The position numbers were made by a program, and so were the translations under genes. Shown here one piece after another: positions 1 through 10,206 of a stretch of DNA of 64,000 bases. The notes beneath the pieces were generated by a model. That model was not told where the DNA came from. It saw only the letters and a list, made by a program, of their open reading frames with translations, and made no database searches. The DNA comes from Apteryx mantelli (taxonomy: Eukaryota; Chordata; Aves; Apterygiformes; Apterygidae): the NCBI RefSeq assembly GCF_036417845.1, contig NC_089981.1, positions 85,043,268-85,107,267 on the forward strand, in the 5' to 3' direction. The stretch's first letter is position 1. Each line of letters begins with the position of its first letter.

Positions 1-810
1 GCGTGAATGAGTGGTGAAGCACATTTCTGGCCTTTAAAGCTGACATTTACATTTTAAGTTAAAATATATACATTAGAAAATGAAGGAAACTTCACAATAA
101 CCAACTCAAAAGAATAAAGTTCTGTAAAAACAGATCTTTAATCAAGCCAAAGATAACTGCGGTTGGAAGGGAAAAAAAAACAACAAAAAAAACCCCAAAA
201 AACCCCACACTCTTCATCAGGCAAAACTGATTAACAAGGGAGAGCAAACCACCTGCCAAGAACAGCTTCCTTCACCATGTAACTTCTGAGTAAAACAGAT
301 CTCAGTTTTGGTCATTCAAGAATTAATACACAACTGTTTTTTGCAAGTTTTAATACAGCAATGAGCTATGTATATCTTCCTTACGGGCAATATATGCATA
401 ACTGACAGGGAGAAGCCAGAGGATAAATTCACTGAAAATAAATGGCCTGAACACCTCATGGAATTAAAATGATGAGGGCACATATAAAGATGCAAAATAA
501 TTCCTATACTTATTCGGCATTGATAATTTGCAGAGGTAAGGGGCTGCTGATTGCCTTTCTTTTCATCCTTATCATATCCCAGATGTAAATCTGACAGGGC
601 ATGGACATCCCAGGTTATTTTAATTAAAAATCAAACCAAAGAAACCCACCACGCTGGGGAACACGCATCAGAGATTAAGGCAGGGATGACAGGGAGTGAC
701 AACAGACAAACCATCATATTTAGCAGTCCATTTTTGCTTAAATCTTTATGACAGTTACCCCGACAAACTATAGGATTTCTAAGTTAAAAAAAAAAAAAAT
801 CTATTCTTAC
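1..810 (-). other. NAA30 intron 2 (partial)
   Basis: AT-rich sequence between the exon 2 donor and the left edge. The next exon (beginning with the rest of the Gly codon and a T/K-N-L-V-like stretch) is not present. Short open frames here show no family resemblance. Nothing else recognised. Confidence 0.8.
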
Positions 811-934
811 CAATTCCTTTTCTTCTGTATTTGGAATCCACTGCTAACATGGCTATATAACCTCTGCGGAACATCTTTTTGTGCATATCCAGCTTGCAGA
901 CGATGGCACCTACACACTCCTCACCTACCATGGC
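811..934 (-). CDS. NAA30: NAA30 coding exon 2
   Basis: 124-base exon preceded by an AG acceptor and followed by donor GTAAGA. It encodes [12 protein letters not shown] through YRRKGI plus the first base of a Gly codon. It carries the conserved GNAT beta4 strand ([13 protein letters not shown]) and the R-x-x-G-x-G acetyl-CoA pyrophosphate loop. Near-identical to human except Lys for Asn in the loop. Next exon is outside the window. Confidence 0.95.
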
Positions 935-3900
935 CTTAAAGACAAACATATATGCATGCATTCTCAGTTTTTGATTTACAATGCTACCCCAAAAAAAATA
1001 CACCAGTGCATTTTAAATGAGACATCCACACAAACCTGCCTGTGCAAAGCTATAAAAAAAAGACTACATAAGTTTTAAATGCATCTCCAAAATACAAATA
1101 AGATTAAAGTTCTTATTCCTGTATTATTTTCAAATAAAGTTACAATCTGTTGAAAAACAGTAAATTGTCCTTTACAGAATCACAGTACTATTCCATGAAG
1201 TTTAAAGGCAAGAACATGTGGTTGGGGGTGGGGGAAGGAGGAAACAGGTTAAGGCATAAACCATATTCTTTCATGTGGGCTGCCAAAAAGTCCATTTCTG
1301 TTTTATAATGATCTCAATTTTCATGTGCAAGGGCTGTAGCAGACAACATGCTTAATTTGGCCTGGTGTTAATGTCAAGCCCATAATGGGTCAGAGTAAAA
1401 TGCCTTTACACTTAGTCTTTGGAAACTGTCACTTTTAGCCAGATAATACCCAAAAGCACAAACAAAAAAGCACATAGTTTCACACATTTGGACTGTTCAG
1501 AGATTTCAGTTAAGAGCCATCCATTTGATAGTTAATCCCAATGATATTGTCACAAGAAATACGGTCAAGGAGACTAAATTATTCTGAAACATTAAAACAA
1601 ACAGAACAAAACAAAAACCCTCCCCAAACACTTATCAAACCACTTGCATAACGGCTAACTGTGTTTGCCCAAAATTTTACCATGAAATAAACTGGAGAAA
1701 GAGCAGAGGAATAACCAAATCATATGTTAACTCAAGGATTAGGCAGCAAGAGAGATTAATGACATTATAACCTGCAGCAGTAAAGTGAATAATGCTGCAA
1801 AAAGAGGCTAGTGTCCAAGGAGAGTATGAACCACTGTTCATTCAGGGAAAGACAGAGATAAAGAAGCAGCTCACAGTTGTATGCATGGTATATAAATGGA
1901 TCCGCAGAACTCTGAACGAGACCTGTATGTGCAGGGGGAACCAGCCTTCAGCTCACGTGTAGCTGCTAAACTGGAACCGGAGCACATGACTGGCACAAGC
2001 ATGTGCTGGCACAAGCTCTTCTGGATAATCCAAATTCACAGCAGTAAGATATGTCCAACCAAAAAGGACTTGCCAAAGCCACTGTTAGCAGCCTCACCGA
2101 GGCCCACCTGTGCACCATTCCCAGTGCTTGCTTCTCCAAAGCCTACGGTACCTGCAACAATTTATAGATTTCTGCATGCAGCTTGTAGGATAAGAAGGTC
2201 CACCCTTACTCTGTGGGCAGAAGACTCATTTAAACAGATTATGTTGCAGGCACAGACCCAGAGGTTTTTTTGCCCCAAGACAATTGCCCCCGATCGAATA
2301 GCACCTCCTTCTGAACGGTGGTTATTAGCCGAGTTAGTTCTCAGCCAGGAGCCCCAACCAAAGGTGAAATGAAGCAGCCCAAAATGAATGAGCTGCAGTT
2401 TCAAAGCACTGAGATATAGTGTGAGCCCAAAATAATTTCTAATAGAGTCTAAGCTCACCATGCAAGTATAATTATAGCTAAGTCTTTATTTGTCAGGAAG
2501 ACAAACTTTTCTAACAGTATTCAAGAACTCTGAACAATCTAAACAAGTGGTTTCCAAAAAAACAAAAAACAAAGCATGATCTAAGTGGACTGAAATACAC
2601 AGCCTCTAAGCAGTTTGTTTGTCCTAAAACACACAGTTTATTTCAAAGGAAAAAAAAAAAGCTGTAGTTATACTAAAACTGTGTATGTAAAGTGTCAGCT
2701 CAAGGCAAATTTTGTATCTCAGCTCAGACCTGAGAAAAACAGGGAGTTAAATAAAGAGTATCATCAGACAGACTGTTCATAACACTGCTATAATTATGCA
2801 GAGTACCTAGATGTAATCTTACACCTCGCTTAAAAAAGGAGCACACCAAACTAACATGTTATAGTTATGCTTTGCCCTGAAGTGAACACGTGCAAATTGT
2901 TGATCATAACAGTCATGCAGAGAATTCTTAGATATATTTTTACACACTTCGAGAGTGGGGACATTCCAGTCATTATAGATCTGTGTTTTTTCTTGGTTAA
3001 CACAGTTTTAAAAGAGCTATTTTCATGAATCATGTATTTAAAACACTAAACGAGCAGCACAGAATTTTTGTTTCAGTGATCAAAGTAAATACTCACTGAT
3101 TTTGTGGCTGTTGCCAGATAGTTGCACAAAGTATCACTTTGTTACCAGTTCCCGGAACACTTAGGAATCTATTTCTCCGTCTTTAGGCAGGTAGGTCTGC
3201 CTGTTAACCTATGGATGTTCCACTTACATAGGGAGTGCAGCATCTGTCCCTTAATCTGAGTTCTTCTTTTCCCTTTCCTCTCCCCTTCTCTCCAACTTCA
3301 TCTAAAGCTGAAAATGAACCTAAAATGTAATGTAAAACTGGATAATTCCTTGAGGAAGGTTAAACAGCCTAAATAAAAAGGCACTGTAGTAGGAAATGGG
3401 GGGAGGGGAGAGAAAAAGTAGTTCCCATATAACATCATTTATGAAGAGACGATTATGGGCCAAATTCTCTTTTCAAGTACATGAGAGTACTTCTAAACAC
3501 AGAAATTTCTACAGACAGAATTTGGCCCAAGTTACTGAGTATTACGTATTATAAGCACGGTGGAGTATTTAAGGTTTACTTCAAGTCTAAGTCCTTAGCA
3601 GAATTAACATACTTGAATTCAAATTCAGTATTTGCATTACTTGGTTCTTATGCATATGTTTAAATGTTTAAAACAGACTAGGCATCTTCATACTGCAACC
3701 ATGCATTACTAAAGAGTCAGCACAAAAACTTCTATGCATCAGCAAGAACATTACCTTTCAAAAAAAAATAAAACAATTAGCATTCATTTCGTTAGCAAAG
3801 ATGGCATTAAAATTGGTGGCCACAGGCTAGCTATGCATTTCACACTCCTGTCATATTTGTTCTCATTTAAAGAAAATTAAAACAACCCAGCTAGCCCCTA

Positions 3901-6900
3901 CAGGAGAAATATTTTGTGAATCAAATGCAGTAGGACCTGTACTCCTACAATACAGCTCCACTCACACGTGCACCAAAATCTGTTCTAAAGTATCACAGAA
4001 AGAGACCTGTAGGAATCCTTTGGTTTACATTTATTGATCATGTTACTGAATGACATCAGAGGATACATTTAGGCTACAACCATTAGCCTAAAGTCTGGCA
4101 GTAAAGTCAGATCTGTACAACAGCAGGCAAATCACTAAGTCACTACTTCCATTTCCAGTCCACGAAACTGGACACTACTAATTTCTTCCTGGGCAAGGGC
4201 AGGGTCAGAATAACTACATTAGCAGTTGTTAAATACTCAGGTGCTAGAATGAGTAGTTTTCACAAAGCCTCTGACAGTGAGAAGTAGCAGAGCAAGCCTC
4301 TCTCTGAAACTGCGATCATTCTTAAGAGGAAACTGGAATACACAGAGGAGTTGCAGCAGTTTGCAAACTGGGAATGGATGTTACAGAATTTATTCCTAGC
4401 TCTGCCATGAGGCTCTTATAACTTTCTGGCAGTTTCCTCACTGCTCTGGTTCTTCTTTTATGCACCAAGTTCTTCGCAACTGAAAAACAGAGATGTCTTA
4501 CAAGGCTTAATTTCTACATGAAGGACGCTGAGAGTCTTGAATAAAATCCAATTAAGAAAAAAGAAAAAAAATAAGTATTAGTAGAAAACAAGATCTTAAC
4601 TGCAGTGATTTAGGATTTACAACACATCTAAGACCACTTACATGGAATTAATAGGTTATTTTTAAACTTGTCAAAGTTTAAATTATAATCACTACTATTA
4701 CTAGTGGCAAAGTTAAGAACCCAATAAAAGCACAGATTTTGCAGATTTTTCTTAAAAGGGAGCTCAGCAGTGCAGTGTGGCAAGTTACAAGAGAGGTTAT
4801 AACACTCGACTAGAACTCTTTTTACTTTTATTACATCCTGTCCTACCCAAACTTCAGAACAGAGCAAGGTTTTCCAAGCTCACCTCTTCCAGACTAATGT
4901 ATTTTGAAAACAATTTTCCAAATATTTACTATACTAGTTCTAAGTGGAAGGAGTTTTATAACTTTAACCGTGCTAGGACTAGAAGGTACAAAAAGACTTT
5001 GAAAGGAATCTACAACTTTGAATATGTGTTTACAATCAATATGTGAACAAAGCTGTTGCGCTGTTTAAACACGTTTCACATGAAACAGAAAGCTTTGCTC
5101 TGTCATTTTTTGAGTGACAAGCAGTCATAATACTTCATTTGAAGAGAAATTGGGCTGTCAGAGTTCCTGGGAACAAATAAAAAGCAAGAGCTTACAGAGC
5201 ACCTAGCACATGGCTAGCACATGGTGGGAACCTGCTCTTCCAAAGACAGATGAAATCCAAGTTTAAGCAGACAGTTGGAGTTTATGAAGCAGCAGCTTAT
5301 TACCTTGCAACAGCCCAGTTAGTAATGCTGCAATATCAGAACTGATCATCAAATATTTTCAACTTGTTACCTTGAAAGTCAGGAAGACAGTTTTACAGAT
5401 GAATCTGATGTTAGAATGAATGTTTTTTGAAGAATCCTAATACCTGCAGTTCCTTTTAAAGTGGAATATGAATTTGTTTTTCAGGCACACAGGAAGTAGT
5501 CTGATAGAGCAAAACCAGGCTAGTGACTAGAGTCGGTCCTATGCCTTCTCTCTAGCTGTGCATTCTCACCTCTTCGGTTGCACTAACACTGGCATTTGTG
5601 TGATCCCACTATGAATATGCTTGGAGAGCTAAACCAACAGAAAGCTGACCCTAAAACATACACACACATGTGCGTGTCTGTATATATATACAGGTGTATA
5701 TATAAGTACAAGTGTGTGTGTTCCTGACCGTTACTTTACTTTTTTGGGGGTAGTGGGTGCAGCTAGCTTAGCTTCCCAAATCAGATAAACACGAAGGCTT
5801 ACACAAGGGAAGAAGAGGCAGCTGACAGGAAAGGAAGAACAAGACTTCTTTTGGTTGCACTAGCCATTAGCATGACCCTACACTTTGGGAAGGCCAAACC
5901 AAAACTCCTTAAATTTCAAATCTGCTAGATCATCATCAACAGGAATAGTGTTAATAATGCCCCCAGGAAAAAGTTCGGCACTGTCAGGTATCCAAAATGC
6001 TACACAGGAAAATTATGGTGTTTAAGATGGTTTACTGAATACATCAGCATGGGACAATTACTGATCATTTAAGGAAAACTTACATCCTGTCTTCAAATTT
6101 AGATGGAGTTAGTACTTTCCCCTTACACTGATGAGAAGGTGAAATGAGCACGTGCCCACGACAGTGTTATGAAGACAGTGGAGAATGCATTGAAAGACTT
6201 CACTGAAGTTCACCACTACCGTTTCTCAGAATTGATGGAACCCCTACAGATATTTTTTCAAATACAATCAAATTACAGTCTGACCCCCTCCCTAAAACCA
6301 ATCACAACCAAAACAAAACCTCAAACCAGAAGACTGTGAGGCCATGAGGCATTAAAGGCAAATGATTTGTGAGATCAGGCACTATGTTTCTTCTCACTGT
6401 CCTGACACTGTTCTTGCTAATTGGAATATACAGTCCCTGACTGAAGGTAAAATATTTTAAGATACTTAGAGAGAGGCAGTCCAGGAATCCATTAACTGCA
6501 GGAACAAATTAATTTTCGTAGAAGAGAAAGCCTTCAAGAAAACTTCTAAAAAACAAACCTCACAAATGCTAAAACCAGTCACAAAACCCATCAGTTTTGA
6601 CTCAACATATCGCAAGAGTTTCAGATTATTACATATATAAAACAATTTGATAATTCCTGTAAACATTTGTAGCCACATATCCTTCTCTATACTTTTATGT
6701 GCTTTATATTGTTCTACACTTCATAAAAATGGCAAATCTGAGTAGCCTTGCAGAGTTCAAGCAAAGTTTTGTTGATTCAAGGCTATTAAAAAAAAAAAAA
6801 AGAATCCGTCACTAAATATAAGCTTAAGAGATTTTTTCCTTGAGTGAAAACATGCTCTTTGAATGCACTTGTTTTAAAAACAAATATTAGAAATCAAATA

Positions 6901-9410
6901 TTTTAGTGCTCTGTCAAACAACTTGCCATTGCCCTTTTCATAACAACAAAATTCTCAAGTTACTCTCTGGAAAAAAAAAAAGATCTAAAGCCTACAAAGA
7001 TGCACTGTGATCTTGTAGCAGCCAACATTTCCTTGGCATTACCAACAATACACTTGATGCTGAAACTAGGGACATTTGTAGCTCACAAGTATTTCTTTTC
7101 AGTATGAGATTAATCACACACAGTTAGGACAGGCTCAATGCTTGAAAAATATCATTCTGCTCTGATCAGCATGCTTATAATTAATAACATAATGGTAATC
7201 ATGAGTTTACACTGAACGGTGTTTTCACATAATTTTATAATTATGTTTTGCTCAACTTCCTATAATTTTACTGTATTCCCTCTTCAGGGTTTTAAAGAAG
7301 CACAGTTCTGAAAATCCTCCTATAAATCATATAAATCCTGCTATAAATTATACCAGACCCTAAAACAAGAACAGTCAGGAAGTTTAAGGCCAGATGGATT
7401 CCATTAGCCTGACCTCCTGTACTCATATCCTATTAAAATCTTACAGAGATACTCCTGAATTGAAGGGTATCTTGGCTCTGGCCAAAGCATGTCTTTCAGA
7501 AAGGTGTCCAGCCTTGATTAAAACATCAAGAAAGAAAAATACATCATTTATCTTAACAAAGAAGTACCATACACTCCCATAAATGTTCTGTTTTGAGACA
7601 TGATTTTCTCATATGAAAATTTAAACACAACTAAGGTCTCTCTATGCACTTACACCCCTCAGGCCAACTTACACTCAGTTTCATACACCCGTGGATGGAT
7701 TAGCATCCTAACAGTATGCTTTTCAACTGAGATGTAAGTTCTAAAACTGCCCAGGAGTTGTTCTTCCATAAGAAGTACTAAACATTGATATAGTTTTTAT
7801 GCAGTCTTTCTAAATCTTTTCAATAGCACAGTGTGAAGAATAAGAAACTAAATATGTCATTAGTACTGCAAGACAGTTTAAGCAGCATGAAAATTTCTGT
7901 ACGCCACATACACTATCACAACTGTACGAAGCAATACGGTTGTAACTGTCTTTTTTAAAGTAAGCTAGCAAATCAAGAAGTCTACAAAACCTTTAACACT
8001 GTCTCTCCACATATCACTTAACATTTATATGCTAGCCATGTTGAAGTTTGTTTCAAAATCATTGTGCAAGTGTTACTAAGCACTCATAAGACACTAATGG
8101 GCTAAATACTTTTTTTTTTTTTTAATACACAAACCTAGGAACTGAGACAGAACAATAAAAATGAGCTGCCAAAGGTCACAAAAGTCAATGTCAAAACCAA
8201 GATTAGAACTTTTGAGTTTCTGGATATCCACCCTGTGTTAAAACCCTTTCACCACCACTCAAAACATCTATTCATGAATGTAGGAACTTTAGGCATATGC
8301 TTTATACAGGTACAGGTGGTGAGGGCAATTCATTACTGATAGGTACTTCCAGAAAAGCTTGTCCTTTCCCCCTACCCACAAAAAGAATATTATAAGTATT
8401 TCCACAAGTGTCACCCTTTTAATCCTCTCCTCCCCAGCCCCAAACCACTCCCAATTCCTGCCACCCCAGGCACTTACCAAAAAGCAAAGTTGTGGCCAGT
8501 TGTGGATAAAATACCTATATGTATAAATGGAGTAGGGTTCAGACAGATCTTTGGTGATCAGTCTCATGATATCGGGCATCTGCAGCTCTGACTCATATCG
8601 GACGTATCGTATCGTTAGGTCCTCCTCGGGCTGAGAGTCCGTTCCCGAGCCTTTCAAACTGCAGGCTGCTGCTAAGGACCTGGAGAGTAGCAGCAGGGAC
8701 TCCTCCTCCTCTTCCTCCCCTCCTTCATCCCCCTCCTCCTGCTCTTCCTCCTCCAAGCCAGTCCCTCCTGCCAGTCCATTGCGGGCTGCACTCTTAGCAG
8801 CAGTCGTAGTTGTGGCAGCAGGCTGGCTCCTGTCCCCTGTTGCTGCTGCTGCTGGGGGAGAAGGAGGAGGAGGAGGAGGAGAGGGTGCAGTCCTTCCCTG
8901 GGGAGGGAGGTGGTTGCTAAGGGGGGTCGAGCACGGTGCTGCGGCCGGGGGCGATGACTGCTGCTGCTGCTGTCCGGAGCCCATTGTTTTGCTGGCTCGC
9001 TTGTTCTCCAGCCCCTCGGGGGCTGCCCCGGCCTCCGAGCTGAGGATCTTGCCCTTGAGGGAGGCCCGCAGGTGCCGCAGCTCGGGGCTGATGACGCCGT
9101 TGAGCTGGTGGTTGTGGTGCGGGGGGTGGTGGTGGTGGTGGTGGAGGCGGTGCTGCTGCTGCCCCCCCTTGCCGCCGTCGCCTCCTCCTCGCTGCTGCTG
9201 CTGCTCCCGTCCGCCCGCGGGTCCCTCCTCTTCCTCCTCCTCTTCGGCCTCCTCGTCCTGGGCCCCGGTGCAGGCGGCGGCGGCAGCGGAGGAGGTGGAA
9301 GAGGAGGAGGAAGAAGCAGCCCCCCCTCCTCCTCCTCCTCCGGGGAAGGGGGAGAGCGTGTCCCCCTGCGGGGAGAGGACGCTGCTAGGCCCCGGCGGTA
9401 CCTCGGCCAT
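811..9410 (-). CDS. NAA30: NAA30, NatC catalytic N-alpha-acetyltransferase subunit (5' part: coding exons 1-2)
   Basis: Catalytic (MAK3-type GNAT) subunit of cytosolic NatC, which with NAA35 and NAA38 acetylates nascent N-termini of the Met-Leu/Ile/Phe/Trp class using acetyl-CoA. Two exons are visible: 8478-9410 (311 codons, ends in phase 0 at a GTAAGT donor) and 811-934 (ends in phase 1 at GTAAGA), separated by a 7.5 kb intron. They join in frame. The first 266 residues are disordered and rich in Gly, Ser, Glu, Gln, His and Pro runs; the GNAT fold starts near [10 protein letters not shown]. Exon 2 supplies the central strands and the acetyl-CoA-binding R-x-x-G-x-G motif (RRKGIG). From the human protein I expect about 63 further residues in exons left of base 1, so the gene is cut by the window edge and is not a pseudogene. 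Start chosen because [10 protein letters not shown] matches the human N-terminus. Confidence 0.95.
3456..3529. mobile_element. Small foldback (MITE-like) element
   Basis: A perfect 13-base terminal inverted repeat (TGGGCCAAATTCT at 3456-3468 and its complement at 3517-3529) encloses a 48-base interior, giving a 74-base hairpin. Foldback repeats with GGGCCAAATTCT-type ends are widespread in reptile and bird genomes; I recognise the end motif but cannot assign a family name. No clear target-site duplication seen. Confidence 0.6.
5658..5723. repeat. CA/TA microsatellite with perfect palindrome
   Basis: Alternating purine-pyrimidine tract of CA, TG and TA dinucleotides with a 16-base perfect palindrome CTGTATATATATACAG at 5678-5693. 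Lies in NAA30 intron 1. Composition is prone to Z-DNA or cruciform structure. Confidence 0.8.
7385..7555 (+). mobile_element. Degraded ancient dispersed repeat (sauropsid LINE/SINE-type relic)
   Basis: The stretch beginning AAGGCCAGATGGATTCCATT and containing TGACCTCCTGTA, then GTGTCCAGCCTTGATTAAAA, resembles an old high-copy sauropsid repeat of the general form 'aggccagaagggaccattgtgatcatctagtctgacctcctgta'. Recognition is from memory of the consensus; the family name is not assigned. Confidence 0.5.
8127..8262 (+). mobile_element. MIR/L2-type SINE-LINE relic
   Basis: The order 'aggaactgagacag ... tgagctgccaaaggtcacaaaagtcaatg ... ccaagattagaact ... ccaccctgtgtt' follows the MIR/L2 3' consensus (gaaactgaggcacag ... 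cttgcccaaggtcacacagc ... gccaggattagaaccc). Strongly diverged, as expected for an ancient amniote insertion. It lies about 200 bases from NAA30 exon 1, in the opposite orientation to the gene. Confidence 0.6.
8478..9410 (-). CDS. NAA30: NAA30 coding exon 1
   Basis: Codes for the start Met (G at -3 and G at +4, a good Kozak context) through ...WPQLCFL, then donor GTAAGT. It holds a low-complexity N-terminal region: Gly run near residue 24, Ser near 33, Glu near 53-62, Gln near 68, His near 87, Pro near 175, Glu near 219-238. A conserved island ([13 protein letters not shown], about residue 101) matches the human protein. The GNAT start is at about residue 267. The exon-1 part is roughly 50 residues longer than I recall for human, owing to the homopolymer runs. 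Confidence 0.95.
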
Positions 9411-10206
9411 ATCCTACGGGAGAGACCGACACAAAACCCGCCGAGGAGGCGGCCGTCAGCCGAGACGGGGAGGGCGGCGGCGGCCTCACGGGCCGCGGTC
9501 GGGGCGGGGGGGGGGGCGCGAACAAAGGCAGAGACAGGGCCCGGGCCCCGCCTCGCTGCCCCGCCGCCGCCTCTTCCTGCGGCCCCGCTTCCCCCACCGC
9601 CGGGGCCCTCCTCCGGCTGCCGCCCGGCCCGCCCCGGGTGGCCGCCTGCCGCCGCCGCGGCCCCCGCCCGCCGCCGCCGCCGCCGCCGCCGCCGCTCACC
9701 CCCGCCTCTCCTCAGCGCCGCGGCTCCCACTCTCCGCTCATCCAGCGGCCGCCAAGCGCCGCCGCCGCTGCCGTAAACCCGCCGCCAAGTTTCCTGTCAG
9801 CCCTTGCGACACTTCCTCCCTTGGCGGCGCGGCCTGGCGACGGCGGGGCGGGGCGGGCGCCATCGCCTCGTTAACCCCCGCGGCGCCGGGCCGGGCCGAG
9901 CGCGGCCGCCGCGGCTCCCTCAGCCCCGCGGCGCCGGCGGCCCTGCCCCCGCCGGGCCCCAGGCGCACCCGCCCCGTGGCGGCGCCTGCGCAGGCTCGGC
10001 CCCGCTCCCCGGCGGGGGCCCCGAGCCCGGGGGCCGCCTGCCGGGGCCCAGCTGCGGCCTGCTGCCGCCGCCGCCGCGGCCTTCGACCTCGACGCGCGCG
10101 TTTGCGTCCCCGGAGACGCTGCTCGCATCGGCGCTGGCGCTTCGTTTTTCAGTACCGCCAGCCCCCGGCGTGTAAAAGCGAGCGCCGCCGGCAGCGTGGA
10201 GTCTAG
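8700..10206 (-). promoter_or_regulatory. NAA30: NAA30 CpG island / promoter and 5' UTR
   Basis: Very GC- and CpG-rich block that overlaps NAA30 exon 1 and continues about 800 bases upstream of the start codon, then stops abruptly near 10.2 kb where AT-rich DNA begins. Upstream of the ATG are overlapping GC boxes (GGGGCGGGGC at 9845-9854), ACTTCCT ETS-like sites near 9811, and a good NRF1 match (TGCGCAGGCGC on the minus strand, 9982-9992). No TATA box seen. Typical TATA-less housekeeping promoter. The transcription start cannot be fixed from sequence alone. Confidence 0.8.
9982..9992 (-). promoter_or_regulatory. NRF1-like site upstream of NAA30
   Basis: Reads TGCGCAGGCGC on the minus strand, close to the NRF1 consensus YGCGCAYGCGC, inside the CpG island about 570 bases upstream of the NAA30 start codon. 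Binding is inferred from motif only. Confidence 0.45.

Larger units (their letters stand above)
935..8477 (-). other. NAA30 intron 1
   Basis: A 7.5 kb AT-rich first intron bounded by a GTAAGT donor and a CTTTAAG acceptor. It contains several old repeats listed separately (foldback element at 3.46 kb, TA/CA microsatellite at 5.66 kb, a sauropsid dispersed-repeat relic at 7.4 kb, a MIR/L2-type relic at 8.13 kb) and a doubtful MIR/L2-like trace near 4110-4165. Open frames such as 1896-2372 (+) look like chance. Confidence 0.85.

Noticed and set aside
1896-2372. 158-codon plus-strand open frame in NAA30 intron 1
   Set aside because: Antisense, intronic, no family resemblance. Considered as a retrocopy but no known protein was recognised.
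8779-10206. 475-codon plus-strand open frame and nested frames antisense to NAA30 exon 1
   Set aside because: The region is extremely GC-rich, stops are rare in all frames, and the translation is low-complexity Arg/Pro/Ala/Gly/Cys with no domain. It is the shadow of NAA30 exon 1 and its CpG island.
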